Shown: positions 36,501 to 50,173, counted from the stretch's first letter. The stretch: 64,000 bases of DNA from Nymphaea colorata (GCF_008831285.2 NC_045146.1:9684972-9748971); one strand, 5' to 3'. Translations and numbers: made by a program. Notes: generated by a model from the letters alone, not told the origin.

Positions 36501-39500
36501 ACATTGAATTGTCATGTTACATTTGAATCAGTTGATCACTTGATTGACTTCTCCAAAGCATTAGTGACCTTATTTTTCTTGTTTTCTTAACAAATTCATG
36601 GTTCCCTTCGTACATCTCTCTCTCTCATTATATATATATATATAATGTTGTTATATCATAAACCCTTGCTAGTGCTTTTACATGGTATTTTTAGCGATGG
36701 TTTTCACATATTTTGTCATCTAGCAACATTCGGCTGATTTCAAGCCCTCATATGTATTGAGAAAATTGGAAAATTGAAATATGCTGGCTGTTGGATGTTG
36801 GCAAATGAAAAATCATGGCTATGTAACAAATTCAGTTCATACAAAATGACTTCATATTTATCAATGACACACATGACAAATATGCTCTCAACACCTCAAC
36901 ATCGATGTCTAACAAAAACAAAACATCAATGAGACCAAAACATGACGCGCCGGCACAACTAAAAATGCAAAATCTCCTCAGTAGGATGTAAAAGGAGCCA
37001 TCTGATCAACTTGGTGCCCTGGGTCCACCAAAATTAAAAAAAAAAAACAGAAGGCTTAGTTTTCACAGTATAACAATAAACCAGATAAATCCATAACCCT
37101 CTAAGGTAAGGGCCCAAATATAAAATATAACATATATGGAAACATAATCACTATGCTATCATGATACGTGCATGTAATCATATGACTTGACATGGGAGTC
37201 TCTCACATGTTCCATAGTATGCAGGGATCTCTTAATAACCACAATCCACACATCATATTCAATTTAAGCACAATCACGTCATTCACATTCGTTTCATTTA
37301 CATTCATTTCATTTACATTTGATTCAATGAATTGACAGCTCTTGTGGGTGCAAACACAGGCGTGTGCACACCACAGGCGACCTAGAGTTGGAAGACAACC
37401 CTCGTGGTGGCTCGAAACGATACGGATCTATTCACGCTATAGCATGGATGTGTGAATTCCAATGAGAGTTGCTCAACCTTCCCTAGGATACCTAGGTTGG
37501 GAAGGCGGGAGTTCAATGCTCCAAGCACATCTCGCAATGATATCTTGGGGCCTTGCACCGCTTGCGCTCTAAGTAGGTGAGACTAGTTGCGAGGGCAGGA
37601 CATATTCCAAACATATTAGCATAACCCACTAGCCTCCCATCAATTATTCTTTCTTAACTTATCATTATGAGGGCATATTCACAATGAGACCAGCTCGCAT
37701 ACGAGGTTGGTTCACTTTAGGAGTGCACCCATACCTCAAAATGCCTTCATAAGAGGGTTGCACATTCAATCAATACTCTTAGCTAGCTATTATATTTTAT
37801 GGATACTTCTACCCATCAAGTTTATTCAATTAATTCACTGCTCAACAACAATGCAAATGAAAATCTCATAGCATTCACATCAGTCAAACATAACAATCAC
37901 ATCATATAAAAACTTAGCCGAACTACGGAAAAATAGTTTGGATCCGTGATTGGCTCGTAGTTGTCCTATGCAAATATGATGCTATGATGCTCACTGATGC
38001 ACAATCGGGGTCAAGGAGATACTTGGCTCGATGTCCTAAGCAGTTATAACTTCTACATGCATATGCCATCGATTAATAATTTAAAAACAATCAATCATTG
38101 TCACACATGCAATGACAATACAATGAACACATTATATCACACATCATTCAAATAAAACACATACGATCCAACGATCCTAGAAAGAACACACTCTAAATTT
38201 GGCCTCATACAAGGATTTTCTTGGAATGCGCATCATATCTAAGCCTGGGTATCGGGCCAGGTACCCGACAGGTACTCGGTACCTGGCCCAACTCGGACTC
38301 GGGCCCAATAAAATAAGGCACTAGGCTGCCTGGGTGGGCTCGACGAAGCCTGGTTTGGCTCGATTTTTTTAATATTATTTTTATTGATTTTTATATATAA
38401 TTATAATATTTTATTATGATTAATTGTATATATATATATATATATATACGTCGGGTCGGAACTGGGCTTGGGTTTCAGGTGTCGGGCAGTCCCGATGCCT
38501 AGACCTAGATATATCTGTTGTGCGTCGCCACAAACGCCCAAAATTGCCTCGAGCTCCGAATCCTGTCGCTCAAAGTTTACTCGACGTGCCTGTGCACCTG
38601 CAAAAATTCAAAGCGATAAGTTTTCATTCATTTCGCTCTAAAATCTGTTTAGGTAAGAAATAAGACCATTGAGGCATAGGTTATTGACTCAAGCAGATGC
38701 CGATAGGTTGAATCAGCCCATAGAACATTTTTTCAAGTTTTTATCATATTTAAAAGGTCAGTAAGTGTGAACCTTCCCAAATGCATCCTTAGACGCACTA
38801 TTAATAAATTAGATACTCAATAGGTACCTAACACCCTGCTGATGCATCATCATTTGCAATTTTACTTCCCCATTAGCAATTCAAAGATGATACTATACTA
38901 TTTCTCTAGCAATAGCGTATTCCAAATAACTCACCTAGAAAAGGGTGTTTCCTTCGCACCCTTGTGTACAACAGGATCCTAATAACTTAAATGTTCTATC
39001 TTTGCTCCAAATCGTAAATTTAACTTACAAAGCAACATCAGTACTCCCCCCCCCCACATGCATCGTAACATCCAACAAAATATCTATAGTTCTTCGCCCC
39101 TCCAAAACAGTCATAAACCTTCTCCAGTGTAATAAAATCTCTATCGTGCGCCCTAAATCATTCAATCTTGAATCTAGCATGCTCAAATAAATAATTGTTC
39201 ATGCACTTAAGGAAAACATTAGACAAAATATGCTCGATTAGGCCTCACTCACCCCTTTTAAAGTCCTAGCTATTGTAGGTGTCCCTGGTATTCACACCTG
39301 TTAGAATATGTTGTTATGGGAACCGGGTCCATATCTGGACCCGGTTCTATGGGGCGCGGGTACCGAGGTGGGCTCGGTATCCTAGGCGGCTTCTCCTCTC
39401 TCCCTCTTTATATTGTCACTTGTGTTTAGTGTTGAATTAAGTGAAATATAATTTTCTCTCAGGGTTGCAGTGAGCCCCTAGGTCAGAGCTTCCTCGTGGT

Positions 39501-42500
39501 TTTTCACCTCTTTCCGAGGTTTTCCACGTATATTGTGTGTTCGTTCTCTACTCTCTCTTTGTGGTTCGTGTTTCTACATGGTATCAGAGCCACCGAAGTT
39601 GGAGAAGCGTTTTTTCCAAGGATCGTCAAGTTTTTCCGTCGCCCGACGCCGTTGAAGTTCCGGCGCCGCTGCTGCCCGTTGCTGTGTCGTCGCCCTGCTC
39701 TGCCGCCGCCGTCCTTTGTTCCGCCGCCGCCGTCCTCTGTGCCGCCGCCGTCCTCTGTTCCGCCGTCTTCTGTTGCGCCTCCGCTGTCCTCCGTTCGGCC
39801 CGTTCTTGGTTTCTGCCACCGTGGGTGGCCTCTGTGTTGCGCCGTCGCCTGCCTTCCGTCGCCGCTGCCTCATTCCCGCCGCCGTCGCCGCTGCTCCGTG
39901 TCCTCCGATATCCAGCCCCTCATTCTGCGGAAGCCGACCTCTTTTGATATGTGGACTGTGCTTGCAAAGATGTATGGTCGCAAGAAGAGACATCTGCGCA
40001 CCTATCAGATTAAACGTAGTATTTACTCCCTGACACATGGTGATTTGTCTGTTGCTGCCTTCTATGCTGCCCTGAAGACCAAATGGGAGGAGCTAGATTA
40101 TCATGTGACTGATGAGTGGACGTGCGGTTCAGATCATTCCCTCTACTGGGAAAAGGAATGGATGGACCGTACGTTTCTGTTTCTGGGAGGCCTGAGGGAT
40201 GAATTTGAGTCTATTCGTAGCCAGATTCTTAATGGTGATGAGATTCCGGGGATAGAGGAAGTATATGCTCGTGTTGAGTCTGAAGAACAACGTCTCCAGG
40301 TGATGCATATTGACATCGGTCATGGCCCTTCTGCCTTTGTCAGCCGTGCCTCAGGGACTGGGCAGCGTCCTGCCCGGCATTGCACTCATTGCAACAAGTT
40401 GGGGCATTCAGTGGATTTCTGTTGGGATCTTCATCCCGAGAAGAGACTGGGTAGAGGTTGTCCTCCCTCTGGCAAGCGTAGCCCTTCTGGGTCTGATTCT
40501 AGTCAGAGCAATTCTTCTAGTGGTGCAAAGTCCAAGCTGTCCCCTGCTCAACTCAAGGAGTTACAGGCGTACATTAGCCGCCTATCTACTACCCCTGCGG
40601 AGTCCTCCACGTTTGAAGGGGCTCAGCTAGCCCAAGCCCTCGTTGCCTCGACTGATCAAGGTAACCCCACTCTTGCTGATTGGATTGTTGATAGTGGAGC
40701 CACTCACCACATGACAGGGGACTCTAAACTTTTTCAAGAATATCAACTTTCCTCTGGCAAGCAACGCGTGTCTATGGCAGATGGGTCTTCTATCTCTGTG
40801 GCTGGGAAAGGGAGCTTGTCCTTGCTGAACAAATACCGTCTCCACAATGCCCTGCATGTTCCAAATATTCCTGTGAACTTACTCTCTGTCAGCAGTATTA
40901 CTAAAGAATTAAACTGTAATCTAATTTCCTCTGCTGATCATTGTTCCCTGCAGGACTTGGTGACGGGGAAGAAGATTGGGATTGGTTCGGTTACTGATGG
41001 GCTCTACAGGCTGCCGGTACAAGTTGCTTCAGCATTGATTTCTGCCACGAGTGGTCACTTGTCTGGTGTGAACGATAGATCTACTGTTCTGCGATGGCAC
41101 GAGCGTCTTGGACATCTCCCCTTCCAGTTAATAAAGAAGTTGTTTCCTCATTTGTTTGCTTCTGTCTCCATTGACTCCTTCGCTTGTGAAGTGTGTCAAT
41201 TGGCTAAACATGTCAGGGCTTCATACCCTATTTCTTTGAATAAATCCACTCATCCGTTTGCCTTAGTTCATTCCGATGTTTGGGGTCCTTCTGGAGTACC
41301 CACGTGTGGTGGTTGTCACTATTTTTTGACGCTTATTGATGATTACTCTAGATGTACGTTCGTGTACTTGTTGCGAGAATGTAGTGAGGTTCCAGCAGTT
41401 GTGAAAAACTTTGTTGCCTTTGTTGAGACTCAATTCCATACTACTGTTCAAGCTTTTCGTACGGATAATGCAAGAGAATATGTCTCCCAATCCCTTGATG
41501 AATTCTTGAAAGGAAAGGGTATTGTTCATGAAACCTCTTGTAGTTATACCCCTCCTCAGAATGGTATAGCTGAACGTAAAAATCGTCATCTATTGAATGT
41601 TACCCGGGCCATTATGTTCCAACGTCATGTCCCGAAGCGGTATTGGGGTGATGCACTTCTCACTAGTGCACATCTCATTAACCGTATGCCTACTAGAGTG
41701 CTGGATGGTCAGTCTCCTTATTCTACCCTGTGGCCTACTCAGAATCCGTGGCCTCTTACTCCTCGTGTCTTTGGGTGCAGTTGTTTTGTGCATAATCATA
41801 GCCCTACTCTCAAAAAACTTGATCCACGGTCTATTAAAGGAGTTTTCTTGGGGTACTCTTCCACTCAGAAGGGGTATAAATGTGTGGATCCCACTACTTC
41901 CAAAGTATATGTTTCGAGGGATGTCACATTTCATGAACATGAGTCGTATTTTCCGATGAATACTCTTCAGGGGGAGTGTCTTGGGAACAAAGGGGAAGAG
42001 TATTCCTCTAATCAGCTGATTCAGTTTATGGAGTTTTTGGATTACAAGGTTAGTCCCAGTGTGATTGACACGGTCACGGTCAGTAATGAGAAGGGCAGTC
42101 ATATGGAAGGGGTCACGGTGGATGCTCAGCCCACTGTTGCCCGGGATCACTTGTTTGGCAAGGTTTATGTCAGAAAGGAGAAAGCTACTGTGGAAGATGT
42201 TGGTGATGAGGATAGAACCAATCCCAATCCTGTGATCTCCCCGGATGACCCAAGTCCATCGAATGAAGAGCTCCCTATTGCTTTGCGCAAAGGCACCAGG
42301 TCATGTACTTCTCACCCTATTCAGAGATTTGTTTCTTATGCTAAGCTCAGTACAAATTACAAATGTTTTATCACAACCTTATCCAAAGTTGTTATTCCCA
42401 GGTCGGTGGATGATGCTAAGGATGATCCCAAGTGGTTACATGCTATGACGGAGGAGATGGGTGCGTTAGCTAAGAACAAAACATGGGAAGTTGTTGATAT

Positions 42501-45500
42501 CCCTAAAGGGACACACTTAGTTGGCTCTAAGTGGGTTTACAACGTGAAGTACAAACCTGATGGCACTGTAGATCGATATAAAGCTCGTCTGGTTGCAAAG
42601 GGGTTCAGCCAAAAGTATGGGATCGACTATCTTGAGACCTTTGCCCCTGTTGCAAAGTTGAAGACTGTGAGGGTTATTCTTGCTCTTGCTGTGCACAAGA
42701 AGTGGCGCATGGACCAGCTTGATGTTAAAAATGCGTTCTTGAACGGCCATCTGGAGGAAGAAGTCTATATGAGCATGCCTCCCGGGTATGTTCAAGAGGG
42801 AAAATGTTGTCACCTCAAGAAAGCTTTGTATGGCTTGAAGCAGTCTCCTAGAGCTTGGTTTGAGAGACTAAGGATCGTTATGAAGTCTACTGGGTACAAG
42901 CAAGGAAATGGAGATCATACCCTATTCATAAAGCAGAGAGATGGTCTGGTGAGTCTTCTCCTTGTCTACGTTGATGATATGATTGTCACGGGCAGTGATG
43001 AAGAAGAAAACAGAAAGATGAAGGAGAGATTAGCTAAAGAATTCGACCTCAAGGATCTGGGTAAGCTGAGATACTTTTTGGGGATAGAGATTGCTCGATC
43101 AGAGACAGGGCTGGTTATGAATCAAAGGAAGTACACTCTTGACTTACTAAAGGAGACAGGTAAACTTGGTTGTAGGCCCTATCTTACTCCTATGGAGTCG
43201 GGAACTAAGATAAGTATCAAGACGGGCACCACTCTGGATGAGGAAGGAAAAGGGCGATATCAGAGGCTAGTCGGTAAGCTTATCTATCTTACTCTAACTC
43301 GCCCTGATATCACGTATGCGGTAAATGTGCTAAGTCAATTTATGCATGCTCCCACGGATTGTCATTGGAAGAGTGCAGAACGAGTGTTGGGATATCTAAA
43401 GAATGACCCAGGAAAAGGGCTGCTGTATACTCGACAAGACAAACTTACTATTGAGGGCTACTCAGATGCAAATTGGGCAGGTTGCACTGACACAAGGAGG
43501 TCTACTACAGGGTATTGTATCTTTTTTGGAGGTAACCTAGTTGTTTGGAGAAGTAAGAGGCAAGAAGTATGTTCGAGGTCTAGTGCTGAGGCTGAGTACA
43601 GGGCTGTTGCAATGGGGGTTACAGAGATGCTGTGGCTGAAGATTCTTTTGACTGATATTGGTGTGGAACTGGGAGATAAAATGAAGATGTACTGTGACAA
43701 CAAGTCTGCGATTAATCTTGCCAATAATCCAGTTCTACATGACAGGACCAAACATGTGGAGATTGACCGTCATTTTATCCGGGAACGCATTGACTCAAAG
43801 GAGCTGATTCTGCCATATATGAAGTCTGAAGATCAAGTTGCAGACGTCCTAACTAAAGGGCTTTGTACTTCTTCATTCGAAAAGAATGTTAGCAAGCTTG
43901 GCATGTTTGACATGTGTTGATAGATTGTGGGTTTCGGGTCCGGATCCATACCCGACCCGCCTTGTAGCCCGTTTTGGGCTCTACTTAAGTCATGTAACCC
44001 TAATCCTTATGAGTTAATGATAATCTTTAGAGAGAGAGAGTCTGGCTGCTAGTGGGCACCAACTCCTCCTCATTCGTGGTTTTTTCTCCCTCGTGTTGAG
44101 GGTTTTCCACGTTACATCGTGATCATTGTTTCTCTTCTTCTTCGTCTTGTTCGTATTTCTACATGGTATCAGAGCCGTGAAGTTCCGGCGTTTTTGGTTG
44201 TCTTTTGCCCGTGTTAGAGGAGAATCGCCCGACACTGTTCATCGTCTCGCCCGTGCCCGACGCTCGTGCCCGAGCGTCGTCTGTCACCCCGCCGCCGTCT
44301 CCGCCCAGCGCCGCCCTGATCAACGCCGATCAGGATTCCGCCGTCTCCGCCTAGCGACAACCGGCCCAGCGACGCCCTGGTTAGCGCAGCCGCTTCCGCC
44401 CAGCGTCGGCCTGCCCAGCGGCGTTCCCGTTCTGCTGCTTCCGCCCAGCGTCGGCCTGCCCAAACGACGACCTGTCCAGCGGCGGTCTTTTTCCGCCCAA
44501 CGCCGTGTCCTTTTCCGGCGCCGTGCCGCTCTGCCTGGTCTGTTTCCGCCCAGCGCCGCGCCGACTGCCTGGTCTGTTCCCGCCCAGCGCCGCGCCGCTT
44601 TGCCTGGTTCTGTTTCCTACTCTCTGTCCGTTTTTTGGTGTTGTATCGTGTGATTGCTTCTTGCTGCCCTTGCTGCCTACTGGTCTGTGATTATGGCAGC
44701 CTCTTCCTCGTCAACCGTCAACACCAATCCCACTGAAATAGGGGCTTTTAGAACGGAGAATGTTCCCATGCAGGTCATCACTCTTCGCCTCACCAAGGAT
44801 AATTATTTCTCGTGGTCGCCTGCTATGACCATGGGGATTGCTGGCCGTGGTCGCATGGCCTATATTGATGGGAGCAACCCCGAACCAGCAAGAACAAGTG
44901 ATGTGTGGCATACTTGGTTTCTTGAGGATAATCAAGTGAAAACTTGGATTGTCAATTCCGTTTCCGCCGATATTCAGCCCCTTATCCTTCGGAAGAAGAC
45001 TGCTAGAGACATGTGGGTGGTCCTCGAGCAAATGTATGGCCAAAAGAAGACCGCAATTCGTACTTACCAAGTAATGAAGACAGTCTATGGCATTCGACAA
45101 GGGACCTCGTCTGTTGCAGAGTACTATGGGGCTTTGAAAGCCAAGTGGGAAGAGCTTGACTATCATTCTGATATTCCTTGGCATTGTCCCCATGATCAGG
45201 CGCTCTATGTTGCTCATGAATGGGAAAACAGGGTGTTCCTATTTTTAGCAGGTTTAAATGATGAGTTTGAAGGTGTTCGAAGTCAGATTTTGAATTCAGG
45301 GGAGGTGTCCAGTATTGAAGATGTGTACTCCTGTGTTGAAGCGGAAGAACAGCGAAGGCTTGTTACAAAAGAAGGGAAGAGGGAACTTGTGCCCTATAAC
45401 GAGAGATCTGCTCTCGTGAGTCGTGGTCCTGGCGGCCCATCTAGGTCTCTTCGCCGGTGCACTCACTGCAAGAAGACAGGTCACACTGTGGATTATTGCT

Positions 45501-48500
45501 GGGATCTTCATCCAGAAAAGAAGGGGAACAGAGGGAGATCTTTGACTGGGAGAACGCCCGTGTCTGAGGTGCAAGCCTCTAGTGGAGAAAAAGTCTCCAT
45601 TTCTGCTGACCAGCTTCGTGAACTAAGGGCTTATTTGGGCAGGCTCGATGTCAACAAGACTGAGACCTCAGAGGGAACTACAGCTAATCATGCTCTTGCA
45701 GCTATTGGCAATCAAGGTAACTCTTCTGTGGGGGAATGGATTGTCGATAGTGGTGCTACTCATCACATGACAGGTAACCCAAAATTGTTTCATGAGTATA
45801 AGTTGTCCTCGGGAAGGGAACGTGTTTCTCTTGCAGATGGTTCCTCTACCTGTGTGGCAGGCGAAGGCACTCTGTCCTTGTTGGACAAATTTCATGTGCA
45901 GGGCGCTTTACATGTTCCCCAGTTTCCTTTAAATCTCTTATCAGTCAGTAGACTTACTAAAGAATTGAATTGTGAACTTATATTCTCTGCCGATCGTTGT
46001 GTTTTGCAGGACTTGGTGACAGGGAAGAGGATTGGGATTGGTTTAGCTTCTGATGGATTATATCGTCTTCCCATACGTGTGGCTACTGCTCTGTTGACAG
46101 CGATCCGCAAGACAGATAAGAGAAGAGAAGATTGTCTTCAGTCTTTTATGTACTGGCATGAACGTTTTGGGCATTTACCTTTTGGGATTTTGAAACATTT
46201 GTTTCCAGACTTGTGTTCCTCCTTTGATGTGTCTTCCATTTCTTGTGATGTTTGTCAGTTTGCCAAACATGTGAGGGCTTCGTACCCTCTTTCTTCTAGT
46301 TGTGCTAATGAAGCTTTTTCTCTGATTCACTCTGATGTATGGGGACCTTCGGGCATTCATACCCGTCAAGGTTTCCAGTATTTTATCACTTTCATTGATG
46401 ATTTCTCTCGTGCTACATTTATATACTTGTTAAAAGACCGCAGCGAGGTTCCTCGAATCATCGAGACATTTATTCTTCTTGTGCATACCCAGTATGGTGC
46501 GAATGTTAAAACTTTCAGGTCCGATAATGCCCGTGAGTACATGTGTCGGCCTGTTGAGGAGTTTCTTAGACAACGGGGGATTGTTCACGAGACATCCTGT
46601 AGTTACACCCCCCCTCAAAATGGGGTAGCTGAAAGGAAAAATCGTCAACTTCTTAATGTCACCAGGGCTCTTTTGTTTCAGAGAAATCTTCCTAAACACT
46701 ATTGGGGTGATGCAGTTCTTACTAGTGCCTATCTTATTAACCGCATGCCCAGTCGTGTTTTGAATGGTAGGACTCCCCACTCGTTGCTTCCTGGCAGTCG
46801 TCCACCATTTCCTCTTCCTCCTCGTGTTTTTGGTTGTGTATGTTTTATCCATGATCACAGTCCAAATGTCAAGAAACTTGATCCTAGGTCTATCAAAGGT
46901 GTCTTTGTTGGATACTCCCCTACGCAAAAAGGATACAAATGTATTGATCCTATTACTGGTCGAGCTTATGTTACGAGGGATGTTACCTTCTTGGAACATG
47001 CCTCTTACTTTGGTGTGAATCCTCTTCAGGGGGAGCAGTCTGTGGGCAGGGAAGAGTATTCTCAGAGACAGGAACTTCAGTTTATAGATTTTTTGGACTA
47101 CAAGAAAACAGAATCACTTAATACTGTTGATGTGCCTGAGAATGAGGAAAGGGGTGACAATAGCATTGAGAAGGAAGGCCCTCAGTTGTTTGGACAGTTC
47201 TACTCTAGACGAGGTACTCGGACAGAGGTGATGACTTGTGATGCTAGATCTACTTCCAATCCCAATGCCACTCCTTCCCTGGATGAACCAAGTCCTACCG
47301 AGGAGACCGTGGAGACCCATGATGAGGTTGAAAAGAAGAATGACGATCTTCCCATTGCCCTGAGAAAGGGTGTCAGGTCATGTACTCAACACCCTATTGG
47401 TAATTTTGTTTCTTATTCCAGACTTGGGAAAGATTACAAGTGTTTTGTTTCTACTCTTTCTTTGGCTGTGATTCCCAGGACTGTCGCTGAAGCTCAAAGT
47501 GACTCCAAGTGGGCCGATGCAATGAAAGAAGAAATAGATGCCCTAAGAAGAAACTTGACATGGGAAGTGGTGAAGATTCCTGAAGCCGCTCACCTAGTTG
47601 GATCCAAATGGGTGTATACCATCAAGTACAAACCAGATGGGAGTGTTGAAAGATATAAAGCTCGACTTGTGGCCAAGGGATTTAGCCAGAAATATGGAAT
47701 TGATTACTTGGAAACCTTTGCTCCTGTTGCGAAAATGAAGACTGTGAGGGTGGTTATATCCCTAGCTGTGATGAAGGAGTGGAAGATGTATCAACTGGAT
47801 GTTAAGAATGCATTCCTCAATGGTGACCTCGAAGAAGAAGTATATATGCATATGCCTCCAGGATATGAAGAACCAGAAATGTGTTGTAAGCTGAAAAAGG
47901 CATTGTATGGCCTTAAGCAATCGCCCAGAGCGTGGTTTGAACGACTGAGAAGAGTGATGATACGTCATGGATACAAACAAGGAAATGGAGATCACACTCT
48001 GTTTGTGAAGAAGAAGGAGAGCAAGGTTACTCTCCTGCTCGTCTACGTAGATGACATGATTGTTACTGGAGATGATGAGGAAGAGATTATCAAGCTAAAA
48101 GGGTTACTGGCTACAGAATTCGACCTCAAAGATCTTGGAAAACTAAGGTATTTTCTTGGTATGGAGGTTGCTAGGTCTAGTACTGGTCTTGTACTAAACC
48201 AAAGGAAATATACATTAGACCTGCTGGAAGAAACTGGTAAATTGGGATGTAGACCTACTCCTACCCCTTTTGACACTGGGCACAAGTTGAGTCTCAGAGA
48301 TGGAGAGCCTCTCTGTGAAGAAGACAAGGGAAGATATCAACGTTTGGTTGGGAAGCTAATTTATCTTACCCTCACGAGACCTGATATCACCTTTGTGGTG
48401 AATGTTTTGAGCCAATTCATGCATGCGCCAACCGATGCACATCTGAAGGCTGTGGACAGAGTGCTATGCTACCTGAAGAAAAATCCTGGTAAGGGACTCC

Positions 48501-50132
48501 TGTATGTGAAACAAGAGACTGTGGAAATCGAGGGCTATTCTGATGCGGATTGGGCAGGTTGTGGTGATACCAGACGATCCACTACAGGGTACTGTGTCTA
48601 CTTGGGAGGAAACCTTGTTGTATGGAGGAGCAAGAGACAGGATGTTTGCTCTAGATCCAGTGCAGAGGCAGAATATAGGGCAGTTGCTATGGGAGTGTCA
48701 GAGTTATTATGGTTGAAGATATTGTTGACTGACATTGGAATAGAGATTGAAGGACCTATGAAGATGTATTGTGATAACAAGTCTGCAATCAACTTAGCCA
48801 ACAATCCTGTACTTCACGACAGAACAAAACATGTTGAAATTGATCGTCACTTCATTCGGGAAAGGATTGATGCGAAAGAGTTGATCTTACCTTACATGAA
48901 GTCTGAAGACCAAACTGCTGATGTTCTGACGAAAGCTCTTCCTTCAGCTTCATTTGAGAGGAATGTATCCAAGTTGGGCATGTTTGATATGTACGCCCAA
49001 CTTGAGGGGGAGTGTTGATAGATTGTGGGTTTCGGGTCCGGATCCATACCCGACCCGCCTTGTAGCCCGTTTTGGGCTCTACTTAAGTCATGTAACCCTA
49101 ATCCTTATGAGTTAATGATAATCTTTAGAGAGAGAGAGTCTGGCTGCTAGTGGGCACCAACTCCTCCTCATTCGTGGTTTTTTCTCCCTCGTGTTGAGGG
49201 TTTTCCACGTTACATCGTGATCATTGTTTCTCTTCTTCTTCGTCTTGTTCGTATTTCTACAACATGTATGCCAAGCTTGAGGGGGAGTGTTAGAATATGT
49301 TGTTATGGGAACCGGGTCCATATCTGGACCCGGTTCTATGGGGCGCGGGTACCGAGGTGGGCTCGGTACCCTAGGCGGCTTCTCCTCTCTCCCTCTTTAT
49401 ATTGTCACTTGTGTTTAGTGTTGAATTAAGTGAAATATAATTTTCTCTCTCCTAGGGTTGCAGTGAGCCCCTAGGTCAGAGCTTCCTCGTGGTTTTTCAC
49501 CTCTTTTCGAGGTTTTCCACGTATATTGTGTGTTCGTTCTCTACTCTCTCTTTGTGGTTCGTGTTTCTACAACACCAAACGCTTTAATAAGCACACAACG
49601 CCAAAGATTATTTGCTGTTGTCCCCAACAACACGCCTTATTTGCTGGTATGAGGGGAAAGACGTATTCTCCTAGCTGTTCAACCCAACGACACCAAAGAG
49701 GGTGAGAATGAGCAAAAAAGAGAGCAAAAGAGAAATCTAGTGAGAGAAGAGAGCATTCGGTTGAGAGGAAGAGGGTTCAGCGGAGGAGAGAGGCTGAGTT
49801 CAAGAGTGAGGGAACGGGTGAGAGGTTCGGCTGAGGGAGACACGCGGGAGAGAGAGACAAACAGGGGCAAGAAAAACAAAAACAAACGAAAGTGATAGAG
49901 TGCTCGGTTGAGAGGGGCGGGGGGATACAACGAGAGAGTGAGAGTGAGACACGGTAAGGGCGAGAGAAAAGCTGGCGGGAGAGAGAGCAAAGGACGAGGG
50001 ATGATGAGGGCAAGCCGCGAGAGAAACTCAGGACAGAGATGGAGAAGAACAAAGAACGACGAGAGGGAGAGGCAGAGAGAAAAAAAAAAAACGAGGTTGG
50101 AGCAGCCCCTCTTGATGCAGTTTTCTTCCTTA

Positions 50133-50173
<41 letters not shown>

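Larger units (their letters stand above)
43915..49261 (+). mobile_element. Copia-2, intact, nested in Copia-1
   Basis: The 249-bp LTRs (43915-44163 and 49013-49261) look identical by eye. A perfect ACATG duplication of Copia-1 sequence lies at 43910-43914 and 49262-49266. The primer site, GC-rich leader, uninterrupted polyprotein and GAGGGGGAG polypurine tract are all present. This is the youngest and most complete mobile element in the window. Confidence 0.96.
39299..49571 (+). mobile_element. Copia-1, complete length, interrupted by Copia-2
   Basis: The 5' LTR (39299-39578) and 3' LTR (49288-49571) differ by two substitutions and a 4-bp indel. A perfect ACACC target duplication lies at 39294-39298 and 49572-49576. 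It has an initiator-Met primer site and a GAGGGGGAG polypurine tract at 49279-49287. Copia-2 interrupts the last few codons of its polyprotein. Removing Copia-2 leaves an element of about 4.9 kb. The beginning of gag is missing. Confidence 0.93.

Noticed and set aside
39496-39948. N-terminal extension of the Copia-1 frame into the LTR
   Set aside because: It has no ATG (the apparent start is GTG), lies in the LTR and leader, and is absent from Copia-2 and Copia-3. It is open only because of a deletion.
41590-42150. Minus-strand frames opposite the Copia polyproteins
   Set aside because: They are shadow frames of the + strand integrase; several similar ones occur in all Copia copies.
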